Source: Lepidurus packardi
Taxonomy: Eukaryota; Arthropoda; Branchiopoda; Notostraca; Triopsidae
Length of the DNA stretch: 64,000 bases
Direction of reading: 5' to 3'
Assembly (NCBI GenBank): GCA_023053545.1
Contig: JAKZAN010000001.1
Location: forward strand, 6,096,565 to 6,160,564
Shown here: piece after piece, positions 22,801 to 35,900 of the stretch
Numbering within the stretch: the first letter of the stretch is position 1
Layout: each line of letters begins with the position of its first letter
Notes under the pieces: model-generated
Database searches by the model: none
What the model saw: the letters and a program-made list of their open reading frames with translations, nothing else
Told to the model about the DNA's origin: nothing
Translations under genes and position numbers: made by a program

Positions 22801-23901
22801 TCATAATCCCACGAGTAACTCTTTAGCATCAGGTGAGATCAAAGTGTTCGTGTTGTTTTTTACTACATTGTAACGTGATAAGCGATGTTTTGTCGTTTGC
22901 GATTGTGACAATATACAAGATTTACATGGGAAAGGAACTTGTCAGGTGAGTTGATTTGTAATTGTTTAATTGTTTTGCCCTCCAAGCCAGTTAAGAGGTC
23001 ATCTGAAAACCCTGTACCCATGGAATCCCCCTCTCGCATACCTGGCACTGGAATAGACCTTTACTACCTCCGTTGTCTTGGTCTTACCTTACCTTTTCGT
23101 AACAAAGTCCCGTTAGCAGTCCCTTTTATTATGCTTCGCATCATGATATCCTCATTCATACACAAGCCGCGCGAAATCGTTTCAGTTTGAACATTTCGTA
23201 ATAACAAATACGAAGACAAGCGAAGCAGAATTCGGAGAATTAATTCCTACTTAGCCTTCCATGTGTGCGTGTTTGTCGTTAATTACTTGAGCGAATTTAT
23301 CTCTGGAAATTTTAGTGCAATTTCTTATATAGACACATTAAGCCTATTTTCCTTTACCTTCTTATTCCATTTTGAGGCCAAGCCTTTAAAATTTGGTAGT
23401 AATTTTTTATTTTGCGGTACTTTTTTATTATTATTTTTTTTTATCGATATTCTGATAGCCAAAAAAAGTAGTGTTGTGATGGTGTGACATTTTCTTTCCT
23501 GTCGTCATGATTAGCTGCTGGCCGCTTTCGAGGAATTGCATTAACTTTCTGTTTTGCTTTACGACCTTGTTCCTTATTATTTGAGGCGTGGTCTGGCTAC
23601 CACTTAAACATAATCTGTTTCAATGAAAGTTCACCCGCAACCGAGATTTCGTGACTCAGTGGTTTGGACCGAGTTGTTGCGGCGCTAGCATGCCTCGTGG
23701 TAGTGGGTTTAGCAGATTTTGATTTTTCACAATTTTCTCCCCTGCCAAAGTTAGTAGCTCGTGTAAGCGTGTGAAAGGATTCTTGTTGGCTCACATACGT
23801 TACATGTAATGCTTGCAAAGGACAGTCTTCAGCAATGATGCGTGTCTGTGCTGTCATGTTGCTATAAATATTGTTTCTTGGAAATTTAATTGCAGGTTAC
23901 T
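19874..23901. other. Region between WAC and the PLEKHG5-like gene
   Basis: About 4 kb with no supported protein-coding gene. The first 1 kb or so is probably WAC 3' UTR. Two copies of an inverted-repeat element lie at 21085-21490. At 22016-22035 there is a short ATG-started piece followed by a good GTAAGA donor, but it joins the next exon out of frame, so at best it is part of a 5' UTR exon for the downstream gene. Confidence 0.4.
21085..21490. mobile_element. Two adjacent copies of a short TTAGG-containing inverted-repeat element
   Basis: Copy 1 (about 21085-21312) begins cgcgtcggttcatggcgct and ends in an inverted form (agcgccacgagccaacgcg). Copy 2 (about 21330-21490) ends agcgccatgagtcgacgcg but lacks the outer 5' end. 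Both carry GTGTTACTATTGGTTAGGTT near the 5' side and GTTGCAC..GGGAACAGCAGCGCC near the 3' side. Copy 1 has several GGTTAGGTTA units. No coding capacity. Confidence 0.75.
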
Positions 23902-26900
23902 ATGAAAGAGGAAAACACTTGGTACTTACCATGGGTGATTAGACCTGAACAACTGGATGCAAATGCTGAGACATCCGTGACGGTGGTTCGACGGCGGAGA
24001 AGCTTATCAACCAGTAAGTCAAACTTTTTTCCATTTTATGTCCCCCCGCTCAGGGGCGTACCCTAGCGAGCGCGCAGAAAAACGTTAAATGTTATACTAG
24101 GTTCATTCGTAATTGCATATTCTTCAGGTGGAAAACCTTAAAAATGACTCCGAATATTCGTGCTTTGCGAGACAGACCAATATTTCGAACGTTTCTTGGA
24201 CTAGAACATGGGGAATTCAATCTGGAATCATAGAAGGATTCAATCTGGAAGGTTCGTTAACTAAGCAGTTATTCCTGTTTGGTAAGATGTTGACAAAGAG
24301 GAAGTTTAAAATATTTGACTATCTCAGAGATCTTTGCATACGGAATTAAATATAGGAAGACAGGTTTGCCCCCAAGACTTGTTTTGTTTAGTTTACGTTA
24401 TTTAAGACTGCTTTTTGTGGTCAACGAGCTGGGTTGCTTTGTTACTGACTAAAATAGTAGGTAGCCACTGTCAAACAGCCAGGAGCTACTGTATTGTGTC
24501 TTCTCATGGAGGTCTTACGTCTATTGTTACGTTAGAGCCGTTTGCTATGGTCTTCGAAAACTTGTTATATATGTTTGGCATCGACAGCTGTGCTAGAGTT
24601 AGTTTTGCGGTTGGACAGAAAACAAAAAGCGAAGCGAACAGGTACATGCAAGCCGTTCCCTATCTGAAGGATTCAAGCTTTTGTCAAAGAAAGGAGAGCT
24701 GTAAGAACATCTGATTACTATACTAGTTGATCTGTCTACAAAGAAAGGGGGGGAAAGGCGAAAAGTAAAGGTTCATGTCTGCGGTTGAAAGGAAAAACCA
24801 GCTCATGTATTGGGTAGAAGATTCCTACGCTACTGAATAAATAAGACATAAAGGTGCTTTCGGTTTTGTTGAGGATATTTTCTCCGTAGCGCGGTATATT
24901 CAACATTTAAATTTGCAACCTTCCTAGACATAGGCTTATAAAAGTCATGCGAGCATAATTTATTAAGACAGTTTTCGCCTCGCCTTGCAGGAAGCGTTTT
25001 TGTGTGCTATGTTATGTTTTGGTTTTACGGGGCTTTCGATTTACCCAACTGAACATGACGAGAAGCCGCTCGATTAGCCTTCAATTTAAGAAACAAACAG
25101 AAAACAAACGTGTCTTTATTCATAAAGATGTTTAATAATCGTCGCTCTTTTACCTAATATCTTAACTACTTTTTTAGTAATTTTTTTACTAATGTTTAAC
25201 AATCGTTGTATCTATAAGTAGTGTCCTAACGCCTCATACATGTACTGTGCGATGACACTTATATTTTAACGGCTGGTGTAAAGAACAATTACTTAGCTTG
25301 AAATCTCGTTTGGAGATTGTGAAGGTGCCAGTAAAGTATTCCCAAGGTCACCTCTGGGTATTCTTACCCCTTCCTTTTCGTTTTTTTGTTTTTTTGTTTT
25401 TTCTCTTCCTTCTCCCTTTTAGCATCTAATATTTAGCTCTTTTCCAAACCCTTGAGTTGCGCGAAGGAAAATGTATCCATAGGAAAATCGTAGTTCTCGC
25501 ACCGTATTCTCGATTAGTGATATAATAACGAAATACCTGCTCGTCACTGAAGCTAATTCACTATTGCCCCGATTTGTTTCACGGTAGGCTGAATCGCTTT
25601 TATAGACTCAAGTTTCTCGCGACCTGCCCTTTATAAACGTTCTAGTTGTTTTTTCTTCATGAAATTTTACCTCAAGCATACGACGTTATCCATAGTGATG
25701 ATATATATAGCAAACCTTTCTTTATTTACAAAAAAATATGGTTCTTTCAAAAATGCCACGTGGTTTTATTAAGTTTAGGGCCATTGCCCTTGTATGGCCA
25801 AATGCTTTGTGGCTTGCCTGGCTGGACGCCCGTGGATTTACATAAAAGGCTTGGGCATTACAATATCAACTTCCTCTTCTTATACCAGCAGCACTCCACT
25901 TAATTTTTTTTATTTTATTTCTACTCGCTCCTCGTAAATTTTCTTCTATAATTCCTCCTTTTGTGCAGTAGTTGGCTTTTTCTTTTCTGGATAAAACTGC
26001 GTTGGACATTTGACGGGTATAAACAAACTTATCCTCTAGAGTAACAAAAAAAGCAAAAAACACTCGAACAATAGGCCGGATGTTAAAAAAGGACAAAATA
26101 AGAATACAAAATTTCAAAGTAGACAGTTCCTAAGCAGGGGATGAGCGAATGTGTTAACCATTTAGAATCTCATACAATGGCCAGGTTATGCAATTGCCTT
26201 AGGTGGGTGCAAACAAGAACCGTTTCTTTTAATTCCGTTCTAGTAAGAAACCCGATTTTATTAGGGAGTTCCAAGCTAGCTCTAAGTCTTTAAAGCAGTG
26301 TACACAGGTATGATTAGAAAAAACGTTCTGGAAAAAACCATATGGTTCTCGCAGTGTGTTAAAGTACCCAGATCGCCTGGACACGGGTGCATACAAAACG
26401 TGGAAATAATTGGACTCAGACAGTGGGTTCTAAACCGCCTGACTATACAGTCGATGTTTTGAACTTCACACCTCCTGCATGCGGCATTCTCACCCTGCAG
26501 CCAGAAAGATTAGAGGGAGGTCTCGTTAACAGTAGGCGGTCCACTACAATGTCGGTTATCTACCAGGGCGGTATAATAGTCCTACGTTGGAAATATGTAG
26601 CGAGGACAAAAGAACTGACCGCTGATAAAAGGGAGAAGATTTACTATGCGGAGTATTTAGCCTGCCATCGTAAGACACTGCAATCTCTGTTATGATGACA
26701 CATATGTGGTATAATTCACCTAGTGTGTGTTTAATGGAGGGGGGAGGAGCAAAAGGGCCCTCCCAGGTTTCAATTTCTTTATGTTCTATATCTTCTACCT
26801 TATTTTTGTTACTCCTCGAAAGCAAAGAGAAACAAGACCGTTGTGATGGCTTCCAAAAATATAAAAAAATAAACGAAAAAAGTATACGTCTTTTGGAGCT

Positions 26901-29900
26901 ATATATAGCCTTGATAATAACGTATCTGCTGACTTGATGAAAGTTTGGGCTTTCGACCACGAGTGTCGGATACTCAAGGGGAATTCATGGGCATTGCGCT
27001 CTTCGGGACAGTCGTGTAATCAGAGATCTGCAAATGCACAGCAGAGCAATAACTCAGACGGAGACGGTTCTTTCCTGAACTTCAGTCGTGATGCGTAAAA
27101 CACTTCTAGACGCATCCTAGTATGCTTTATACATTGTAACTCATTGTGGTTGTTAAGCTTGTGTGTGTTTGTGTTTGGGGTACACACGGTTTCCTTATTT
27201 TGGCAGCTGAGCAAGTTGCAGTCACTCCGACTTGTTGAAAGCGTCTTTTCTTGGTCGCAGTGGAGGACTTCCTTGGATCATCGAATGCCAGCAGTCGAGC
27301 TTGACGTGTTTGTGCTCGAAGGTGTGCTGCTGTTGTTGCTCTGGCTCAGTTAGTTTAAAAGTGGCTGTTGGATTATTAAGCTTCCATTAAGGAGATGGTG
27401 TATTTCAGCTAGCATTGAGATTGTAGGGGCGTGCATGTATTAGTTTAGATCTCTAAACAAAAACAACAGTAAAAAAAAAACTCAATAAGTAGTTGCGAAA
27501 GGCAAAATGGCTACTTTACCCATATCCCAAAGTATTGCGTGTGGGTAATCGCGCTGAGAATTTCGCTGAGCAATAGTTGGGGCAGAGCCAATCACGTTTA
27601 ATAGTGCGATCGGTTACATTTGATAAAAAGCGTCGTAAAACAGTCCCAACCCAACCCCGACATCAACCGACCCCGACCACTAAATTAGATATCGGCAATG
27701 GATCCTGTGGGCAACTTCATTAGCTATATTTTCCCGTATTGGGATCTCAAAGCAAAAAAGCCAACGGCGTGATCCTAGACTTAGATCGTTGTTCTCGCCC
27801 AGAAAGCTTTTATATGCTACCAATGAGCCCTACCAAACTGTTGTATGTTTGTGTGTGTGTGTCTGTGTTGCAGAGGAAAATCATTAGCAAAGTAGTGCGT
27901 CGCGTAGTGTGTTGGGCGGTTGGGGAAAAGATGGTTCCAGTCTAGGTTCCCGTTTTTGCGGATAAAGTTTCTTTAAACTGCGATGGTAATAAGGGTATTG
28001 CGTTGGTTGAATTGTTGCACTATTACAAGCACTACAAGTGTTGGACAGGAGGACAATAAGCGAGATAAGAGCCTTTTCAAGTGCTTTATGAAGTGACTGG
28101 TCGTCTGTTGAGTCATTGGTGGTGGTCCGTGGGCGAAAAGGAATACCTCAGTGACGTTTTTTTGATGATGTATTGCGAGCTTATGCCAACGTTTTAAGAC
28201 CATCACGAACTCCGAGTTAAGCCATGAAGCGATAAATTAAAGTGTTTTTTTGCTTAGAAAAATCCTGGAGTTTTTATGATTGCCCAGTGTACATTAGTAA
28301 TGGAGGAAGACTTTATTATTCACCCTATCACGGCAACTCGCGTGTTGCGGAAACGAAAACGCCAGTGCACGCGCTGTAAGTGCATTTTGTTTTTCAATTT
28401 AGCCAGATAGGGAAATTTCCAAATATCCTACTTGACATTCTTAAGATCTTGACTTTGACTTGTGAGGAGAGGTGTTCGATATGAAATTTTCGGCTTCGAG
28501 GAATTAATTGAGGAACATGTCCTGCCTACGAGTAGATGATGAATGGATCATTGACAGAGAAAGTTTGGATGATCTACTTAAAAACCACCTTATTTTTAAC
28601 GCCACCGCCCATTTTAGTTGCCTCTCACAGCATACTCAGTTTTCTACGTCAAGAATTAGAGAAAAGTACATAAAAATAGGAGGGATAGATTGTGGGTGGT
28701 TACGTAAGGAAAGATGAGACATAAGACAAGGTTTCGCATCGCCAAAAGGTCCCCATCGCCAAGTGAAAGGAAGATCAAATTCATTAACATAGACTTACTG
28801 TTTTAAGCAGTAACTTGTCAGTAATGATCTCGAAAGCTTTATTTAATCTTTGCATGCGTCGTTTTTTGTGTGCGTTTTATGCAACTTTCGTGCTGTGAGA
28901 GTAGATCGTTATGTAACATTTATAAACCGTCTACCGCCCCCAGCGTAATAGATTGTAGAAAATGAACTGTTTTTGGTGCAAGTTTTGACACCTTGGCTTC
29001 TAGACGTCACGGTTAAATAAACTTGGTAACGTAGGATATCTTTGAGAAAGAGAAAGGGGAGGGGAGCGATGAATGGTGTATGTGGTTTGGTGATGGTTTC
29101 AATAGTAGTGCATCTGCATCCTTAAGAAGGTTTCTCTTTCATCGACGGATGTCGTGGGACCTCTTTGGCGGCGTTATCTTAATAACCAAGTAGTTTTCAC
29201 GCTAGCATTTGCACGTCTGCCTCGACTCATTGCGAATCAATGGCTGGTGGCGCACTTCGCTGCTCGAGTTTTGTAAAAGGGGAACCAGTTTCGTTTTTTT
29301 CCACGCTATTTGAATGCAGCAATTATCATTAATGGCACCTTTTAAGTCATTCGAGTTTGGCGACCGTTTAGGTTCGAAAATTTAAAATCAAGCGAAACGT
29401 GTTTTGCCTCTGGGCTGATGGCCTTTTATTGAGAAGTATCCAAAGGTGGGCGAACCAGGATTGTCACGATGAATCTGATAGATTTATGGATGCACTCCAG
29501 AAAGAAAAGTTATATAAAAGCCGTATGCATAATGACCTGTAATGAGCGACGGGAGAATCAGGTGTGCGCAACAAAAGTCTCTTCTTCAGCTTTTATGCAT
29601 GCTTATTCTCTTGTCCTTAAAGCCTCACCTGGTTCTTTCTCGTATCGTGTCATGTTTTGCAGGCAGGTTGTATACGCTAATGTGTTAGGCTTGGTTTTTA
29701 CTCTGCGCAGGGGCTTCCACGGCGCAAGAGATGGATGAGACTGATGGTTATCTGTCTCAACTGCCCCCAACCTCCCCCCCCCCCCATGGAAAAGCTCAAT
29801 TTTTTGGGATAACATTAGTTAAGACTTCTTTGTTAGCAGGACTTAGTTGTATGCGGACGGGTATGTGTTGTATGCAAATGAGCGTCCTTTACTTTTATGG

Positions 29901-32900
29901 TTTAAGCTAGCTATTCCAGTTTAGAAAGGTTGTACCTCGGATCTTCACTCACCTGCATTGATAACAAAGGGAGAAGACCTGCAAACTAGAAGTTCTAATT
30001 GTGGTTTCTTTGTCTCATCTTTCCAGGTCATGAAGGAATGAGGAGGTATCCCGTGGTTCGCCCAGCAATTAAGGACCATCACCACCACTTCCATTATCAG
30101 TATCATGCCGCTCGGAATTCTGCTTTGCATTCGCGGGCCCAATCTTACGGTAAGCCCCTGGCACCTGGTTCAGATTTCAGCAGCTAGATGTCATTTAAGT
30201 TAAACTGAATTTCGGAAATCCCCAATTTGACCCAAATTACTGCGCTTCCTTTGTTTTACTCATTATGGATTCTAAATCTTTGGAATCTAAGTTAAGTAAT
30301 TCAAAACTTTGCAATTTTCTTATCTGGAAAAATTTCGGCAAAAGTTTCTTTTTTATGTAAGTGACTACACAATTTAGATGTTCATGTAGGATTCAGCCGG
30401 GACGTAAACACAAGGACGACTCGACAAAAAAGACATCGGTGTATCCGACTTAAGGACTACAAAGACCTAACCTAGTCCTTAAGTTACGGTCGGTAGTCCC
30501 TAAGTCGGGGTTCGTAGTGCTTAAATCTGGTACACCATACTCCTAGTATCGAGTCGTCCTTGTGTCACGTTGCCGCTTCAGCCTAGCTGGTCTATTACAG
30601 TTTGGAAGAATTTCAAAGTGTACGAAATGCTGAAAAAATAATGCAGTAGAAATCACTGTAACTTTTTCTAATGGCTGATTCGCACAACGAGGTGCTTTCT
30701 ACACCGTACAACACTTTCGAAAGTGTTTCGTACAACATTTAGCCACCTGGCGATATTTCCAAGAGATAACAACCGTGAAATTAGTTCATATACTAGCGAA
30801 AGCGTTTTCGTTTTTTTCTTTTCGTTAGTTTGTCACAATTGTTCTATTTTACCTTTAGCGAAAATATTAATTCCAAGTGAAAGATTCGTTGTCGAAAAAT
30901 GTGGGAAATTTTGTGCTTGGCTAGTTATTGCTAGGAGCTGATCCCCGTTATAGGAACCGGTTGTAGTATTTATGACATCGCATCTTCAAAAGGTGTAATG
31001 GACCTGCTATTACCACAATAAGCCGTTCATTCCCAAGTTAGCAGTTATAAAAACATCTGGCTTTTTGTTGGGCGTCGTTGTCAAAACGGAACAAAACAAG
31101 TGAGAAAAAGCGGTCTAGGAAAGTAAGGTTCTGGCGTTCTTTTTCACTACTTGACAACACCTTAATTAAATTCATCTTATGGAAAATGATCACAACACCT
31201 TAATTAAATGCATGTTATGGAAAACAATTTGCCAGTTTGGAAGAGGAAGCCTTGCTGCACATCCTGTGTACAGTTTTGGCGATGGCCTAGTTCGATTTTA
31301 GTTTGTAAATAAAAACTTTTCTTTTGTTCGACTGCTTGATCTCCAAACTTAGAGCACATTAGGCGTAGACAGCATGGAGATTGATTTAGCATAAAGCTTT
31401 TCCCCGCCGTTTTTTTCATATCCTTTAATCAAAGTGGAGATAATTGCTGGAAGAGGCAGTAATGGGTTGCACGGATTGTTGAAGCTAAGGTGTGAGTCGT
31501 GAGAAAGTTCCCGGTCATGTTATAAGGTCTCTCTGCGTTACACCACATAAAGAGGGTCGGTTTATTAGACTTTTTCTAATTAACGCAATCCAGCCCCATC
31601 GAAGGCCTTTGCCGTCAGCAAAAGGCTCTTCTCCAAGTTCTCCAAGCCTTCTCTTGTGCAAGCGTTTTCATTCCGTCTGCCGTATTTCTCTTTGGGTAGA
31701 TTACGTGCTGAGTTGAATTTATCGCTGCCATTTATTTGTCACAATTGCTGGTTTTGTTGGTAAGAAGATGGAAAACAGGGAGCAACAGCGTCTTTTATCA
31801 TGTCGCAACTCTCGGTCATTCAAAAGTTATGGTGACAAAGTTTCAGAGTCCTTGTTGCTCAAGCATGGCTCAAAACTTGGCGTAAGTCAGGAGCAAACAG
31901 GTGCTTGGGACGCTACAAAAGCATAGTTACAAGTAATAAAATGAAAAAAGACAAGGCTACCGCATCATCTGCGTGTGACGTCGTCTATACATTGCGTCAC
32001 GCAGGGGATATAAGCTAAACTCACTGTAGTGGAACGTTGCTCTAAACTATCTTCTGCACCTGTGTCCCTGGCTTTGAATCACTCAGCAGGTTACGTAGAC
32101 TAAAATCGTACTATCATTTCCGATGATGCAGACCTTAGTTTAGTGTTTTCATCGGAGGAAACAAGTCTCCTTTTCGTTCCAAAATTGGGGGCCTTGCGAG
32201 AAAACTGTTCATTTTTACCTTAAAAGCAAAAGTGGATCGTCTTCTAATGATTTTGTGACAGTGGGAACTTGGGAAGTCGCTTTTGATAGTCGAAAGGGGA
32301 AAGTGTGAAGGACACATAATCTAACTCCGTGTGTTGTTTAGATTAGATTCAGCCTGGGAAACTTTTAGCTCGTAATGTTGTATTCAATCTAAGAAGAAAA
32401 GGAAAAAATCTCAGAAAAGACAAACAAAATGGGGGGAAAAAGAGGATTGGTCTTGAACTGTTTAGTGCTGTTGGGCTGGTAGTGCTCCCGTGGATTTTGC
32501 CTTTGAGGTGGTTCTAGTGGTTGGATCCTCTATACATGCATTTGTTCTGTGGCATTGGTCGTGGCAAAGTTCTCTACACTACAGTAAACACCACATAGTG
32601 CACACATACACGCAAGCATACCTTAGTCTTGTTTAGCGTGCATTGACGAAGTTAGTATCCGAGGTGGACTGGCGCATCTCAGACGAGCATTTCAGTTTGA
32701 ATGTTTTTTTTTTCTCTTCAGACTTGTATTGCGTTGCTTTTCTGTGTTCTGCCAAGTCGGCATCTTGTCACGCGTTTGCTCAGATTCGTTTCTAGGAAAC
32801 TGCATATCACCCACACCATCTTTACGACAGAGAGAAAATGTCGATTTGGTCTACTTTTCTCCAGGATTAAGGTGTTGACCGTGTATACCCTAGATTGTCG

Positions 32901-35900
32901 TTGCAGTGGCGCGTTGTGAATCGAGTGGAACGTTTTTGCTGTAAACCAGGCCGAAATGAAAAGTTTTTTTACTCTCAAACTCTTAGCCTGGATATAAAAA
33001 TCAACAAATGGAACTCAACACCTTTTGTTATGAAATGGGCAATTTTGGGAGAGCTTGAATCTTAAGAAGCAAGAGCTAGCAAAGACTTAAGAAGCTGCTG
33101 GAAAGGTCTTCCGATTGATTATTAAGTTTGACCTAGAGGCTGAAGTGATAGCAATAGCGACGCCCTGCGCCGTATATGTACAGTAATACAAGGGGAAAGC
33201 TAAGGCAGCCAACTTTGCGTGATAGTTCCCCGAGTACTTGGTGGTGTATGGGTCGTGGCATCCGAATGGAGTTTTATTTGTGTGTATTATGGTTGGAAAG
33301 TCAGGGCATGCATTTCACACGTTGGCATAAGCAGTTGTCTGACCTTTGCTTCCATATGAAAGTGACAAAGCATTAAGGAAAAAAAGCAAGCCGCAGCAAT
33401 TAACTTGTAATGCCGTCATCGGAAGTTTTTATTCTTGGTTGAAGGTAGTTCGTTCCTTGCTTTTTGCACACTACGGTGATGGATAAGTTAGCGAAATGGC
33501 GAAGTCATTTGCGAGGCAGGAGGAAATTGTCCCTACCCATGCTAATTGGTCCGTTTCATGGGACGCCGTCTTCGCCCATGGCAACTGACGAAGACGAGGA
33601 GAAATCGAGCGGCAACAACAAGACGCTGGCGAATTGCGAAACCGTGGAAGCCGCAGAAATACTGCGGATTACGGTACATAACGACCTGGACTCGCCTGAT
33701 GCACTTATCATTACCCACAGTCCCAAAGAAAAACGCGGACAGCCCGTATCGGTTAAGAGTCGTCGCGTGAAGCGATGGCCTTCGACTCCTTCGTTTCAGT
33801 CTAAACCAGTAACTCATCATCATTCCCAAAACCAAGGGGTCGGAGTTGGAGTTTCTAATCAACAGACGTCGTCTATCGAGAACTCATGTTTTATCTGCAG
33901 CCCGCCGCCACCGGAAGAAGATGAAGATGAATATACGAGTTCGGCGCAAGGCCGGGAAGATGAAGATATCTTCGAAGTTTTCTCTCCGTCTTCCTTTCCT
34001 CTGCTGGAGCACTCTGTCGACCAAGGTGCGGCTTTCTCTTTTAGGGAAATTACAGATCAAATGTAAAAGACGAAAAAAAAAACAAAGGAAGACCAAATTT
34101 AGAAAGGTGGAATAGCTTCAAAGACCTGGAACAATAAACATTTTGTAAAGTATTTATGACGTCAGTCATGTCATCGCCCGCTCTTGCACTTGGCTCAGTC
34201 AACTAGAAGGAAAATTACGGTGGGCCGGAAGTTAAACCAAGAAATTTTTCTATTTTTTCAACAACGTATTTTTTCATATACGATGGGAGTTTGGGGGCTT
34301 TTTCGTAACTGTTCACCGTAACTGTTGTCTTTTTAAATCGCAAACTCCCACTTTTAGATCTATTTATGTCCTAACGACTCACGGTTTTGTATACTTACTA
34401 ATAACATGGTGTATTTTTTTAATTTATTTAATCTTAGATGGAAGTGCTTCGGGCTGCGGTAGTAACGCCTCGCAAACACAGGAGCCGTCGAAGCCTACTC
34501 ACCTTCTCCTACACAAGGTGAGTGAGATCTTTTCATGGATTCTCTTATGATTTTTCTTTAGAAAAAAAATAAGGATGCTACATTGGGAGAGCGTTTATGT
34601 AAGTGAAGATGCGAAGATAAAGAAAAGCGATATAGACAGAGGCTATATAGGGGGATTATGATGTTTTTTTTGCGGCGGTGAGGAAGAAGGGGCTTAGGAA
34701 AAGATCCGCGACGTTGATTGGTTACCAGGCCATTCGTTTTCCATACGATAGCTTTCGTTCGGGATTGTATGTGTGTATGTCTGTGCTCTCATGTCTATCA
34801 CTTCCACTTTCAAGCGCTCGTTCCTGGCGATGTTATTTTAGAAGAAGTGCCTGTTCTATAGAGGAAGAGCTGGGCGCGGCGTAGTTGAGGCTTTCCGCAA
34901 GTCAAATCCGCAATATAGATTAGGGGGATTCAAGGTGAAGATTCCAACTCAAGCTGCAGGCCGTGGAAAAAAGGTAGTAAGAGAGCGTCTTGGTAGAAGT
35001 GCACGCAAAAGGTTCTTTTCTCTCGCTTTGCTTTAAGAAACGAAGAAAAAAAAACATTTCAATGTATGCGCATCGGCTCATTTGCCGTGTCCCGCAGTCA
35101 CCACAGCCTAATATGGGTCATTGATTGAAGTGCCAAGGAACAAGGTAAAAGCTCCCGAAAGGTAAAGCCATTTGTCTTTTTTACTTCGAGGTGGATTGGA
35201 TTGGATAGTTAACATTCAACATAGTTACGTGGATACTTATGAGTCTAATAGAATCCCTTTTCCTTGATTTGCATAGCGTCAGGTTTAAGGAAGTCTCTGT
35301 TGTTGACATTACAAGGAAAAGGCTAATTAAATTAAGAACAGAAAGAAAACTCGTTTTGATCGTTGGTTACACAAGGCGTTCTTGTTAGTTGACTTGAAGC
35401 GGGGACTTTTTGAGGGAGTTTCTTGATAACCATAAAGCAAAACAAAAACAGCATACATTCGCCCATTTTTTAAATTTTTTTGGTGTTACACAAAGAAACG
35501 GGAACGGGAAGAGAAAAGATACGTTCCGGGACAAGGAAATCGGTGCGGAAAACAAGCGTCACTAGGAGTATAGCAATGCTGGATGTTAGGAAGCGACTCT
35601 CAGGGGAATGGCTTTCATCATTGGACCCAATTTCTGCTGTTGTACCGCATCCATACGAAGACGCAGGCGACAGAAGGGCGAAATAACTTGTGAACAAACG
35701 AGATGATCTCGGACCTAGTATTGTTTCGTTATCCCTTTCGCCGCATCTTAAAAAAGCTTGTTATTGCTTTGTCGGCACATCGAGAGTGATGGTTCACCAT
35801 GGACAAACCCCCAAATGCCTTTTAAGTTCATCTGTGTGTCATTTTTTAAAGAACATTGAAGAGCTCCGGCAGTTATTGTTACAAAAAGAGAAAACCACTG

